From positions 1 to 20,596 of the forward strand of contig JABCPU010000947.1 of the NCBI GenBank assembly GCA_016800925.1: 20,596 nt of DNA, read 5' to 3'. The translations under genes and the position numbers were made by a program. The notes below the pieces were generated by a model. The model was not told the origin of the DNA, ran no database searches, and saw only the letters and a program-made list of their open reading frames with translations. This stretch comes from Suillus spraguei. Lineage: Eukaryota > Basidiomycota > Agaricomycetes > Boletales > Suillaceae. Below are positions 8,360-19,249 of the stretch, in pieces (position 1 is the first letter of the stretch; each line of letters opens with the position of its first letter).

Positions 8360-11333
8360 TTAATTACATATACTCTTCAAATAATCCCGCAAACTGTCCT
8401 GCGAAAATACAACAGTTTTCATCGCCCCCGCATACATGTTCCACGCCACATTTTGGAACTTGAGGTAGTCATCAATAATCGCCTCCTCTATATGGGTGAC
8501 CAGCACAGACACCGTCCGATCATCTTCAAGATACAGTCGCAGCTTCGTCACGAATGACCGCAGATCCCGCTCGCATGCCTCGACGAAGATTTGATGAAGG
8601 TTCTCTGCGACTGCTTGTTTTGCCCACTCTTGCTCCGTGAGGAGTGGAGCCTGTGGCCCCGACTCTGACGAGAAGGTTACGCGGGCGTCATTAAATGCTC
8701 GTACACGGTCCACCCACTCTCGGAGAGGCTCGCAGGGCAATCTTGCACAGAATGAGATGACTCCCTGACAAGCGCGTTTCAGATCTTGATCTATGTCCTA
8801 TATCAGTAGTTGATGTCAGTAGGGGTGGAGAATCGGCGAAAAATCGCATCGTTTACATGTCGGGAGTCCGAAAGGGTATCATGTCCTCGAGGCATTCCCA
8901 ATGAAGCGAAAAGAGCATCCGGTAACAATGCAGTCGTGCGATTCAGAACCGATGCCAAGGTATCTGTAATCGAGAAAGTCAACAGGATGGTCTAGTGTCA
9001 TGAACAAACACTCGCCGGTCATACCGCCTATCTCAGACTTCGGCTCTGCATCTTTCGGGGTATAATCCAAATTGTTTGCAACCTCCTTCAAAATGAGGAG
9101 ATGGCGAACAAGAAATAGCTGGCCGTCTAGCATGTTGGTAGAACTTCTCTGTTCGACCAAATTGGACGATGTGACCAGCGATTGACGGCAAAGGCTCACG
9201 GCCTCATGCGCAATATCTTCAAAAATAGCGGGCTGCGTAAACTCAGCATGCAGTCAAGACGCACAAGAGAAGTGACTACCTTAACGAAGTCATGCAGTTG
9301 AGATAATACCCACACAGTCTTGTGCAAGGTCGGAAACCACGTTTCTTTCTTGTCTAATGAGGGCAACTGGAAAAGCTGGCTCACACTATCCTTCTCCTTG
9401 ATTTCGTATTGAGAAACAGGCTTCCGCGCGTCTGGCGGCACTTATCAGACAGTACCCAGTGCAGGCAGAATCATGCACCTACCAACGAGCTTATCAGGAT
9501 ACGCCAGGTCTTCTGGTTTCGGTGTGTAATATCGAATATCAGCTTGAATGACTGACTGCGCTTTGAAGAACAACCGGGTTTGTGCATCCTGGAGGACCAT
9601 CTGCAGAAGGTGACTGATATGGAGTTGCCCTAGACCTTTGGGCTTTTGCTTATCAAAATCAACAATTAGGTTGCCTTCGTCAGATGGCTCCTCTGGGATT
9701 TCTGCCACATCGAGAACCATAAGAGCTTGAAGCACCGTGCATACTTCACAGAGAGTCGTGAGGCGAGTTTCATGTAATATCCGGGGACGGAGGTCATCGT
9801 AAAGGTGGTCGCATAAGTTCTCTAGATAAATGCTTGATGTAATCGATGAATGTGAGCAGAGACAACAAAAATGGTACTCACTAGAGCTGGTCCTCGCCAG
9901 AGTTGAAAAACTCTCGGTAGAGATTAAACTCGTCTGTGCAGAGGTGTTTCAGATAACTGCAACCGGCATTCGTCTGTTCTCGAATGAGTAAATCACCGAG
10001 CACAACCGCATGCAGCTCACTAATTCAACTAGTTCAGTGTGTGCCGGATCGAGCCCACTGATTTCTTCCATCAAGCGTCCCACTAGTAGATTTTTCCGTG
10101 CTGCGAAATAAGCAGAATGACATTCTGAAAGCAGTGCCGATAAGTCGTCTGGATGAGCTTCAGCGCGACGCTCTAACTCGCTAAGTAAAGGAGAGAGCTG
10201 AGAAGTGACACTGCGGAACCTGGTATAAAGCAGATGCATCTGTGCTGTCGATGATACATCCTAAAAATCGCGGTGTCAAGAGACTGAGTATAAGTGATTT
10301 ATAAGTTTACCTTCTCTGACAGTCTTCTGGAAACGTCTGCAGTTAATGCCCTTAACGAACCAACAAAAAACATCCTGATGAGTGTCATAGCTCTTGTCAT
10401 GCACTGCTGGAAGCGGAGTAGGTATATCTCCGCTTCTCTATAATATCGCTGAAAGTATTCAGTCAGTATAGCATCTTGGCAACTAGCATAAGGATTCACA
10501 TGAGCTTTGAGATAATCTATGCAAACGTCCACACGCTCTACCATGTACAAGAAGTCGGTTTGAAGGACAAGGGACTCTCCAGGATGATTGAGCATGCGCG
10601 TTGCGTGTTCTAGTTCTTGAAAGTACTCAAGTCTAGTTTCGATTTCCTCAGTGAGTTCAAGAAGCCTGTCCTAGTGTGAAAGAGTCAGTGATTGTGATAT
10701 TCCAGCACCTAGTTGCTTACTCTTTCCTCCAGTAACCGCTCGCACGCATCTTTCAGATTCTTTCCGCCCTCCTCCACACTTCGCCAGCCTTCAAGCAGCC
10801 CGCCAACCTCCAGATCAACTTCGTCTATACGCTCAATAAGTGTATCCGCTGTGTTCAGGTGTTCGGATACCACCGCGACATGAGCGCGGAAGTGCGCTTC
10901 CTGGCTATGCGCTACGGACCTATCTATCTGTGCGACCCAGTCATAGAATTGTTGGGGCGTTTGTACTGGCTGCTTGGGGTGCAGTGCATGACTGGCAAAT
11001 TGACGAGTAAATGCTGGCACAGGTGTCGAAGGACGCGACACAGATCCGATCTTCCCTCGTAGATTTGGTGTCGAAGGACGCGAGGACTCGTCTTCATCGA
11101 CACTGAACTTATGTGTATTCAGCAATGAGCAGTGCAATAAATCATTCTGGTAGTACTTTGAGTGGGAGAGGTGTATCTTCGCTGGCAGCTTTGACTGCCG
11201 CAACGCTCTTGAGTGCCAGGTCACTGAGAGGTGCTTTGGCTTCCCATTCTTCGATGGTGAACTGTGCTTTAGGCCGTGGTGTCGATGCAGCAGGGATGCC
11301 TGCGCGGCGGGGGGGTGCAGGCGCCTTTGACAT
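8360..11333 (-). CDS. COG3: Conserved oligomeric Golgi complex subunit 3 (Sec34 family)
   Basis: Ten exons splice to exactly 2520 nt (839 aa plus stop): 11333-11157, 11107-10721, 10670-10311, 10260-10021, 9973-9882, 9832-9483, 9440-9280, 9232-9025, 8963-8857 and 8797-8360. Introns are 38-65 nt or so with good GT/AG sites. The N-terminus is Pro/Ala-rich and disordered (from ATG 11333-11331). The Sec34-type N-terminal helical region follows (FYDWVAQIDRSVAHSQEAHF ... LLEGWRSVEEGGKNLKDACE). Family-typical segments come next: GCSYLKHLCTDEFNLYREFF, LENLCDHLYDDLRPRILHE, and a helical C-terminal part ending in SLRDYLKSICN. COG3 is a lobe-A subunit of the COG tether, which captures retrograde vesicles at the Golgi and so maintains glycosylation enzymes. 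Length and motif order fit a complete, functional gene. The start is the first ATG giving the conserved acidic FTIEEWEAKAPLSDL segment. No stops or frame breaks were found. Confidence 0.93.
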
Positions 11334-11629
11334 AACGTTGGTTCTCACCAGAACATGACGTCGAGATCAGCTGTTCGACGAGTATAACTTACACAGAAGT
11401 ACTTCCTATTCGGGTTTCCACGATGGCGAAGTTCCTGTTTCCTACTACAATGAGCATCCCAGTTAAACTTTTCTATCAAGTGTTAATCCCGACGGTTTGC
11501 AAGTAGTAAGTAATATTATTGCATATCAACAAGTCTTAACTTTACCATCAGTGGAAATGACTGGCTTGGGCCTATGTCTCAATTGTACTACCGACGAAAT
11601 CATATCTCCCAGGACTCTCACAGTGCGAA
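11334..11629. other. Intergenic region / COG3 promoter
   Basis: About 300 bp lie between the stop of the unrecognised 12367-11630 gene and the COG3 start, both on the minus strand. It must hold the COG3 promoter and 5' UTR. An alternative frame (…VVRTVRVLGDMISSVVQLRH, about 11628-11535) looks mildly coding and could be a missed exon or decayed end of the upstream gene. Nothing else is recognisable. Confidence 0.4.
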
Positions 11630-12367
11630 CTACGTCACTGAGTCCATAGCCACATCGTTACGATGGACGAGAACGACTTCCGCCATATTTGTAAAGCGTG
11701 CTGACCACAAAATGCTCTGCAAGTCAATGTAATGATCGTTATGCCAAGGGGTCGCGATTCATCATTTAGACAAATCACAGAATTCTGCAGGACTAAAAGC
11801 TTGAAATAATCGAGGATGTGACTCATTAAACGTGCGCATGAAGGAAGATTTGCTGCCTCAGCATGTTGCTTCTCATTATCTTCCTTGCAAACTCTCCAGC
11901 CAAGCGCAATACGTTGAACCACCCATAGCCAGTCCTATGTGGAATGCACTCCGAAGGACTATACTATAGTCTGATCCCCAGGAGAGCTATCGAAGTGCTC
12001 GACAGGTGATGGCAACGGTGCGTGAGTTGTTTGGATGCATTCACCCTCAAATTCTCTTATGTTTGCACTCCCATCTTGCGTTGCGTGTGCACGATAATTA
12101 GCGACCAGGTGTCGTTTCAAGTTTGTACAGCTGAATCGGAGACGTACTGTCAATCGTAAGTCTAGGATAATCCTCACCTAGGAAAGTATCAAGTGACTCA
12201 TTATGCTCCATCAGCCAAGGACGAGACTTTAAGACGCTTTTTGGGCTGTCTGCCAAGTGAGGATCGGGTGCATGAACATTGAAGGGGATGGCATAAACAG
12301 GAACCAGTTCGTTGCTTGTCTCCGTTTCAGGGTGTTCCCAAAACGTATGCGGGTTTTTTTCGATAAG
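11630..12367 (-). CDS. Unrecognised four-exon gene or remnant, 5' end unresolved
   Basis: Four coding-like segments join in phase through plausible introns. Exon 12367-12148 is followed by intron 12147-12075 (perfect donor GTACGT, CTAAT branch, CAAG). Exon 12074-11965 is followed by intron 11964-11884 (GTATAG...CAAG). Exon 11883-11779 is followed by intron 11778-11717 (GTGATT...TTGCAG). Exon 11716-11630 ends in TAG. The total is 174 codons from the last upstream stop. The only good in-frame ATG is 12211-12209, yet sequence before it (…VPVYAIPFNVHAPDPHLADS) also reads as coding, so a 5' exon is probably missing or lost. Segments include PWLMEHNESLDTFLGEDYPR and EAANLPSCARLMSHILDYFK. No family is recognised. 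It lies between Sec2 and COG3 in the same orientation. It could be a lineage-specific gene or a decayed one. Confidence 0.42.
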
Positions 12368-12370
12368 TTA

Positions 12371-13333
12371 AGTTCATCAGAAATTAGGCGTAGAATTTGA
12401 TGTGAGGGGTATGGGATCCATCACCTGTATTCCAATGCTTCCTATGCTGAAATATTGATGATGATGGTGCCTGCTTCAACAGGCAGCGCTCACGCCTAGT
12501 CTTTCGCGTGACAGCAGTGCGGTATGTACGGACATTCAGGCTGTACTTGTGACCAAGGCCCACCAAGGGAAACCCAGACGTGAAACCTCACCTATCATTC
12601 ACATACAACTGTTCTTTGCTCCCTGATGCAGGTCATCAAGACTGGCTGATGAATAAGGCTTCTCGCCGCCCTTATGCATCCTAGCTCAATTCACGTCACA
12701 TTATGATTTCATTATTTCATCATGAAGCATGTGAACTGACCATTGTTTTTAGCAACACTATACATGTGGGCTGCGATGGGCAACCTATATGCAAAGCTGG
12801 GGGTGACATTAAGCTAGTATTGGCAGGCTATTTGCTAAGCTTATGGCACTTGTTGGCTGACTGAGGGGTGTGCTGGCCAACGGTATATTTACGCTCTTGA
12901 AAAGAGCCAGACCACTTTACAAAAACAAAAACTCTAATCTCCACACCATGTAGTTATGCTGTACTTCATACTGACTTGGTAAGAGGAAATCTTAGCGATG
13001 AAGGCTGCTTAAAGGTTTTTTGGACTCATTTGCCATCAGGCAAGCCAGGAAGTGTGGCATATCCTTGCCCTAATAAAAGGTTGTGGTGTATCGCCGAAAC
13101 CTGAACCGATGAAGCACGTGGCCGCAATAGTACTTCAAAACTACAACACTGGCAGCTCTCACAGAATGCGTTAGGCAAACCCCTACTTTGTGCATTTCGT
13201 TTCCAGATGGGTTCAGACTCCACTGATCGGTCCAGTATGCCACGTCTGTTCGCTTTGACGGGTAAATGATATTCCTATGGCTACAATAATCAAAAGTGAA
13301 CATTATCGACAAGCTTCGGGATATATACTAAGA
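12371..13333. other. Intergenic region downstream of Sec2
   Basis: About 960 bp holds the 3' end of the Sec2 gene and the region upstream of the unrecognised gene. Minus-strand open frames at 13312-13070, 13223-13026 and 12566-12384 read as faintly coding in short pieces (for example GLGHKYSLNVRTYRTAVTRK). They share no family features and I could not join them by introns. They may be gene relics. AT-rich sequence around 12700-12760 shows no repeat structure. Confidence 0.4.
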
Positions 13334-14800
13334 TCAGCCCCAAGGGGATGGTTCATCAGGTATAAAGGATACTGATGTCGGGCTAGCAAAGCCCAAACTC
13401 AGGGGAGGAGAATCGTCTGAAAGGTTGGAGGTCGCTTTCTCCACGGATTGCGTTTTCCGGTGTGATGCTGCAGATCGAGGTTTCGGTGCTGGCTCAAGGA
13501 TGAAATCTGTAAGATGCTCCGGATTGTCTGACGCAAAGGAGACGGCGCTTGGCAGGAGTGCCAAGGGTACGGTAACATCAACAGCTGGAGATGAGGGTGA
13601 AGGAGATGTCGGCGGGGACTTTATTGCGTCTCGCGAAGAACTTCGAGAATGTGAAGATGGCAGTTGCGGAGTTTTATCCGATACATCTCCTACAGAGAGC
13701 TGCGCACCCCGAAGTCGAACATTTTCGACTTCAATTAGTCGCAGTGCTTCCTTGAGTGCATCCTTTTCTGATCGCACTTCTTGGAGTTCTTCCTCTGTCT
13801 CGGCGCGTTTAATGCGTTCGGTCGCGACCATCTTGTTTGCCTAGAATATATGCATAAGTTTGTCGAATAACTTGCGGAAAGTAAAGACTATACCTCCTCA
13901 AAGAGTAATTGTGACAAGGACTCTAGCTCAGCTTCAATAGCAGCCTTCTCTGCAGCCGCTAATGTACGTGCAATGCGTTCCCGTTCGAGCTGCTCTCGAA
14001 GCTCCAGAAGTTCTTTCTCTCTTGTGCTAGCTACGAGAGTTGGCAAGGAAGGTGACGTTAGATGAGATGAGTGATGAACAGCAGGCGACTTTGATGCTAT
14101 ATGAAGATTTAGATGACGAATGATTTAGGATAGATAAGCATACCACTATTGAACCTGAATCTGAAGAAACGACCCTCCTGGTTATTCTGGGAAGTTGTAG
14201 ACGAAGTTGTCGCAGGAGGGCTAGTTGGAGATAGCCCTGTACCATTGACAGCAATTGATAGAGCGTTTGTGGGGTGGGATGGTGCGCCAGACTCATTCAA
14301 AGGACCATAGTCGAGACTCCTTCGATGTTCTTCCTCTGAAACACGTTGCATGTTCTGCGCTTCTCGTGCACTCCAGCGCCGCCACCCGACATCTTTGGCG
14401 CTGCAGGGGGTTTCACTTTTCAGAGCTTCCTCGAGCATCTCATTGTTGGACATCATTAGTTGTAAATTGGATTTTGCGACGCTCAATGATGTCTCTAGTT
14501 CCGCTTGAGTCTTGTACGCGATCTTGAGCAAGGACGACTAGCGAATCATGATCGATTGATTACTGCTACAGTGAAGCAGACCTGTCCACGCACTAGCTCT
14601 TCCATTCTCTTGATTACACGATCAAGGGCACATCTGAGATCTTCTTCCTGGCCATGGGAATGAACACGCCAAGCATCACGGAGCTCATCGTCTATGCTTG
14701 CAAACATAGAAGATGTGGATGTGGGGGAGGGATGAGGCTCTTGAACTGATGAATGACGCGATTGAACGGTTGGCGATCCGAACGTCATATGTGATAACAT
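13334..14800 (-). CDS. Sec2-type Rab guanine-nucleotide exchange factor
   Basis: Exons 14800-14594, 14537-14144, 14096-13894 and 13840-13334 give 436 aa with no breaks. Introns are 14593-14538 (GTGCGT...CTAG), 14143-14097 (GTATGC...ATAG, 47 nt) and 13893-13841 (GTATAG...TCTAG). The N-terminal part is Ser/Pro-rich with a predicted helical segment (SIDDELRDAWRVHSHGQEED). Residues about 215-330 form a long coiled coil (EKELLELREQLERERIARTL ... EAELESLSQLLFEEANKMVA). LFEEANKMV at residues 266-274 is the hallmark of the Sec2/Rabin8 GEF coiled coil, and the exon junction 13894/13840 falls inside it. The C-terminus is a Ser/Pro-rich disordered tail. In yeast, Sec2 forms a dimeric coiled coil that activates the Rab Sec4 on secretory vesicles; a similar role in polarised exocytosis is inferred here. 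The start is the first ATG after a likely 5'-UTR acceptor (TTGCAG near 14815). An upstream coding exon cannot be excluded. Confidence 0.85.
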
Positions 14801-15935
14801 GAAGGAGAACAGCCTGCAATGACTCAAAGATAAGTATATATGATTGCAGAGTTCAACTTGACAAAAGACTGCACCGTTCTTATTAGGTAAGCTATGTCAG
14901 TGTAGCGGCCACTGCGGCATCGCTACTCGCGAGTCACACCACCACGGCTACCGGTCTCAGGGAAGACTATTTCGCCGCACCATTGACTAATCCGTCGCCG
15001 AATGCACAGCAAGAAAATGCGGTGTTATTCACAGAACAGCTCAGCGCTCAGCCCTGGCCGCCCAGCCCAGCCTAGTAGTTGGCAGTTGCGTCACTTCGGC
15101 GCGAAATTATGCTCTAGTACTATCAGGAGAGGGCCTGGGATCTTGTTTCTCATCCCAAGTCTAGATGGAGAATATTAACGGTGCTGTTAGTACTCAGTAA
15201 TACTCTCACCGGGAACGGGTGGTATTGACCACGTTCAATAGGCTATCCTTTCCATGCAAGTTGATTCATTAATATCCGACAGAGTCTAAATGATCCCACC
15301 TCTTGGCATCTGGAATTAGATTTCATGCATCGCTCGATTACGCTCGGTGAACTATCAAGCCATTCTTGCTGTGCTGGTGATAATCAATTATCTTACGGTA
15401 TACGTAGCAATCGCCCACTACAACTTATTTTCAATTTTCTACTAAGTACTTCGCGGTCGTTGCTGTTGTTTTTGAACATACGTTGAGAAACTCACATTCA
15501 GTGTACACAGGCTTTTATGTAGAGCTCTGGGATCTATGCTCGGGTCCCAGCATCCTTCCGGTCATTCGTTCACATTCCGGCGATTAGTCCTTCTCACACC
15601 CACGAAAATCTAGGCATCAGGGCAGTGTATGGGAATGTGTGTAGAATCACGCCCCCCTGATTTGATATTCATCCGGGATGATCGTGTTTGCTCCATGCTT
15701 TCGTGACGACCGGTCAGTCTTGCACTGTTATCTCATTTCTTGACACGCGATATCATGCGATAAATGTATGAAACCAGCAATCTCATTCGCACAATAACCG
15801 GTCACGTATCGGCGGCCCTCTGCCAGCTCATGAGTTTAATAACTTGCTGCTTCGCCTAACCTGTGTCTTTATCACTTTCTTCTTGTCATACTTCTCTTGC
15901 GCTTCTCGTTCTAACTGTCCTCAACTGTCCTTCTA
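14801..15935. other. Divergent promoter region between Sec2 and the DUF6593 gene
   Basis: This 1.1-kb stretch lies between head-to-head genes. The part near Sec2 (about 14900-15110) is GC-rich with short repeated CAGCCCAGCC elements and a TTTCGCGCC sequence (minus strand, about 15097-15106) matching the E2F/MBF-like consensus. The part near the DUF6593 start (about 15865-15932) is strongly pyrimidine-rich, as is common at fungal transcription starts. A likely 5'-UTR intron acceptor for Sec2 is at about 14815. No gene is seen. Confidence 0.5.
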
Positions 15936-16677
15936 ATGTCTCGCGGCGCACCCAAGCCCCCACCACCATACAAACTCAATTTTGCCACCAACAGCGTGCG
16001 CAACACTACGTTCGCAGAGGACAACAACAAGCTCTACTATGAGATTGTCACTCGATTTTGGCATCCCCACCTCACCAAAATCAATAAATACGACTATGAG
16101 GCTCGTGTGGTCAACTGCGTCGCAGAGATCGAGGATCAACCTGAGAAGGATGTGAAAGTCCGCTTCAACACCCCTGATGCAGAGGGAGAGTGGGTGAGAG
16201 CTTGTGACTTTGTCAAGAATGACGGTACAACAACGTAAGTTTTTGATTACTAGGCCAGTGATCAACAATTTTTGACGATCGATGGCAGTGGAGGTACCTT
16301 CGCTCATGAAGACGGTACTGAGTACCGATGGAAAATACCCAAACGCTATTTACAAGTCAGCTATTTTTCTAACTCTTGTTTACTTTATCTAACTATTCAA
16401 GCTGCAGCTCATTAAGTCAGATGACGAGGAAGAGGTCCCAGTTGCTGAATATCACCCATATAAACGACACTTTGGCGTCTGGCGCATGTCGCAGCGAGCT
16501 TTCCTCGAAGTTAAGCCTGAAGCATCTGCTGCTTTGGACAAAATTATCGGTGATTCATTTCCTTAGGCATTGATGCATCAGACATTGCTGACTAGAGTAC
16601 CTTCGCTAGTGAGCTATCTTCTACTGGAAAGACGCAGGCGTCAAACTAAGATCAAAGTCAAGTTGGAGACAAAGTAA
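15936..16677 (+). CDS. DUF6593-type protein
   Basis: Exons 15936-16234, 16289-16355, 16408-16549 and 16610-16677 give 576 nt (191 aa), uninterrupted. Introns are 16235-16288 (GTAAGT...GGCAG), 16356-16407 (GTCAGC...TGCAG) and 16550-16609 (GTGATT...CTAG, branch GCTGACT). The protein opens with a Pro-rich stretch and then LNFATNSVRNTTFAEDNNKL and YYEIVTRFWHPHLTKI. Two beta-rich blocks follow with the pattern KYRWKIPKR-YLQL and EYHPYKRHFGVWRMSQRAFL. It ends in a basic tail (LLLERRRRQTKIKVKLETK). This layout matches the DUF6593 proteins that are widespread in Agaricomycetes, from memory of the family. Their function is unknown; a scramblase-like beta-barrel fold is a speculation I cannot test. Tandem acceptors at 16401 and 16407 both keep the frame and differ by two residues. 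AATAAA at 16864-16869 is a candidate polyadenylation signal. Confidence 0.8.
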
Positions 16678-17123
16678 ACACGCCGACATGGCTTTCTCTT
16701 CTAGTGCATAGCAGCCACTGCATCACCCTATGTCGTGCGCTTCGTAAAGTCAAGGAGACTGTCAGCCTCCGGCATCTTAAGGAAAGGTCGACGCTCCTGT
16801 TTGTTAAATCTAGTTTCTTCGTTACACTAACCTTTTACTTCTATGCTATCTATTGCTGCTTGTAATAAATTTAGATTCATAGTCATATAGATATAGATTT
16901 CCCAGGTGTAACAGTGGTACATATATACAACATGTCTTGCACACTACGATTGGTCGGAATGTAGCAGTGTGCGGGCCATGAGGCGCCGCAACCCGCCCAA
17001 GAAGGAAGTATGTGAATTCGAATCGTGGTCACACATGATCATAATGGCGTTATACCTGCTGATCATGGCAATCAATTCAAGCCCCCTTCGCTCTTCCGTT
17101 TAACTTGTTGCCAATAACTTGCA
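16678..17123. other. Intergenic region, 3' UTR and pseudogene upstream region
   Basis: This holds the 3' end of the DUF6593 gene, with AATAAA at 16864-16869. An AT-rich stretch (about 16885-16930) follows, then a GC-rich hairpin-prone segment near 16968-17000 (GCGGG ... CCCGC). The final part should be the promoter of the dioxygenase pseudogene. No tRNA fold could be completed around the hairpin. Confidence 0.45.
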
Positions 17124-18560
17124 ATGGCAGCTAACTTCTCTAGTGTCCCAGTCCTCGACTTTGCTCTCGTGTCCGACAATGCCACGAAACCGGAGTTCAT
17201 CCTGCAGCTCCGATATGCATTGATAAATGTCGGATTCTTGTATCTCAAGAACCACAACTGTCTCACAGGAAGTTACCAATGATTTAATCGACTATATCCC
17301 CGACTCTTTGACCTTCCCCAGGAGGCTAAGAACCAGATCTTTATGGCAAACTCACCACATTTCCTTGGATACTCTAAGTTAGGTGCAGAATTTACCAAAG
17401 GCAAAACAGATTATAGAGAGCAATTCGACTTCGCAACACCTCATGAGACGCAGTGGAAACCCGGTGCCCCTGAGCATCTGCGCCTGTGGGGACCTTCCAG
17501 GTGAGGGTTCAGTATTCGATCATTTCAAGCAGCGCAAACTGAACTGAATTCACTCAGTGGCCAGATGAGGTCCTTATCCCAGGGTTTAAAAATACCATGG
17601 AGACATATCTTCAGCAGGTTCAGGCTCTGAGCTACCAATTCATCAGCTTACTCGCGGAGGCTTTTGGCCTTCCTTCCGATGCATTGAAGAAGTTCTACGA
17701 TGCTGATGAATTGATGCAGCACCGCGGAAAGGTGAATACCAAACGAGTCACTATGTTTCTATGGAGGTTGGGATTTACCTGATTTCAGGTCGTCAAATAT
17801 CCCGCCAATGATGGTTCTCTAACTGATCAGGGCGTTGGCCCACACTACGATGCTGGCTTCCTTACTTTCCTTCTTAACGCGTCACCTCATCGCGGTCTGC
17901 AGGTACAGAACCTTCTGGGCAATGGATCGACGTCCCTCCTATCCCAGGAACGTTTGTGGTGAATATCGGAAAGGGTAGGCTGAAACTGCCATGACACATT
18001 TAATTTCACTCTGACTTCTTTGCTCGGTCTAGCACTCGAGTTTGTTACCGCGGGTTGGCGAGAGCCACATCGCACCGTGTCTTATCTCCCCTGTGGGTTC
18101 GACTCCACGGTATTCTGTGCCGTTTTTCCAGAATATCAGTTTGAACGCTCGCCTTGCTGACGAGGTCTTAGATTGGTGAGTTGCCTTCGATAAAATACTC
18201 GCTTTACATACCTTGATGGTCATTTTACAGTCCCATCCGAGATTCTTCAGCTTAAACAGCTTCGAGGAGATCCTGTTCAGACTGACTGTACGTTTTCGTC
18301 GTTCATTCTTGTATTCTGAAAACATCGTTAATGCATGCTCTACAGCTGTCAATTTCACAGAGTTTGATCGCGAGCCATCTGGAAAAGTGAACCTTATCGG
18401 GCGAGTGAAGTAAGTTCTCGGATTGGTTTTCTGTGGCGGCAATGATTGAATGCATCTCTTCTCCGTCAGGAGTCACCCTGACGTTGCGCAGCGTCATTAT
18501 CCGGACCTTTTCGCACAATACTTCCCCAACGGCCTCCCAAAGCAAGTCAGCGCATATTAA
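17124..18560 (+). pseudogene. 2-oxoglutarate/Fe(II) dioxygenase (isopenicillin N synthase-like) pseudogene
   Basis: From ATG 17124 the sequence reads as a DIOX_N/2OG-FeII oxygenase (VPVLDFALVSDNATKPEFIL ... NVGFLYLKNH). The reading frame is then broken seven times, near 17255-17260, 17297-17301, 17494-17500, 17911-17915, 18057-18060, 18085-18092 and 18231-18237. Most are single missing bases in C or T runs. Introns remain recognisable (GTGAGG after 17500, GTGAAT after 17730, GTAGGC after 17973, GTGAGT after 18177, GTACGT after 18289, GTAAGT after 18410). The iron ligands HxD (HYDAG, His 17843-17845, Asp 17849-17851) and distal His (SHRVLS, 18073-18075) survive, as does the RxS 2-oxoglutarate motif (Arg 18108-18110, Ser 18114-18116). 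The C-terminus ends cleanly at TAA 18558-18560 (…PNGLPKQVSAY). Intact relatives are soluble oxidoreductases of varied substrate. Here the many breaks with retained motifs point to recent inactivation. Confidence 0.85.
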
Positions 18561-18970
18561 ACTTGAAAAGAACATATCTGTACACTAGATATTTCTCCCA
18601 CTGTACCAAATCAAGGAAACTTCAAATTGCAACAGGTGGACGTCTGCAATCCTGTATTTTCTTAGATCTACTTAGGCTATTACGACCCTGAATTTATGAA
18701 GGTATCCTTCGATTTCCTCTCACGGATATTGAGAACTTTCCGACAAGCGAGATAACAGTCCAACGTGCGAATATTCATTGACTAGAACTACCAAACAAGA
18801 TAACACCACTGCAGGGAAATTAGATGCGAGTGAAGGGAGGGGTGAGCAAGATATACAATGGGCCAGGAAGAAACGACGATCAGTTGTGAACATGCAATGG
18901 AATTTGGAATAGTTGATTGTATGAGTGTCAAGACGAAAGAAACAAGGCTTCGCAAGTCATTCTAAAACCC
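18561..18970. other. Intergenic region between convergent genes
   Basis: This holds the 3' ends of the dioxygenase pseudogene and the BCS1-like gene. An AT-rich stretch lies near 18550-18600. There are no coding-like open frames and no repeats. If the open extension past the BCS1 stop is real, that transcript would run to at least 18971. Confidence 0.5.
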
Positions 18971-19249
18971 CTAAGCCTGCTTCCTCCGCCCGAGGGGATT
19001 GAGATGCAATAGCATTGCGTAGAGATGAATGAAATAGAAATGAAGCATATAATACACTAACGTAAAGCCTCCAGCATGACGCAACGTCAGGAGGTTGGTC
19101 ATTTGAGTAGGTCTGGTAATGATGGATTGCGTCGTTGGTTGTGTGGCGTCCTGTGCAAGTGAATCCTCATGCAGGAATGCCACGGTAGGCTCTAAGATGG
19201 AAACATCAGGATCAGGTGCATCCACAGCAACGGGATCATCTGCGGAGAG
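18971..19249 (-). other. Open reading frame continuing after the BCS1-like stop codon
   Basis: The same frame stays open for 92 codons after the TGA at 19252-19250, then ends with TAG at 18971-18973. The first half is acidic and low in complexity (LSADDPVAVDAPDPDVSILE), like the linker before it. The second half contains a hydrophobic aromatic-rich run (LVYYMLHFYFIHLYAMLLHL) and a basic end (GRRKQA). It may be 3' UTR that is open by chance, or a former C-terminus cut off by a stop mutation. Confidence 0.3.

Noticed and set aside
11630..12600. Possible transposon remnant
   Set aside because: No terminal inverted repeats, target-site duplication, or DDE or reverse-transcriptase motifs could be found, and the segments join through spliceosomal introns.
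13425..13844. 139-codon plus open frame opposite the Sec2 gene
   Set aside because: It is the antisense shadow of the Sec2 coiled-coil exon, Ser/Arg-rich as expected from complementing acidic and Ser codons.
15091..15110. E2F/MBF-like TTTCGCGCC site upstream of Sec2
   Set aside because: A single 9-bp match in a 1.1-kb promoter is weak evidence for cell-cycle regulation, so it is only mentioned in the intergenic entry.
16968..17000. GC-rich hairpin considered as tRNA
   Set aside because: No T-arm GGTTCRANYCC, D-arm or anticodon stem of proper spacing could be assembled.
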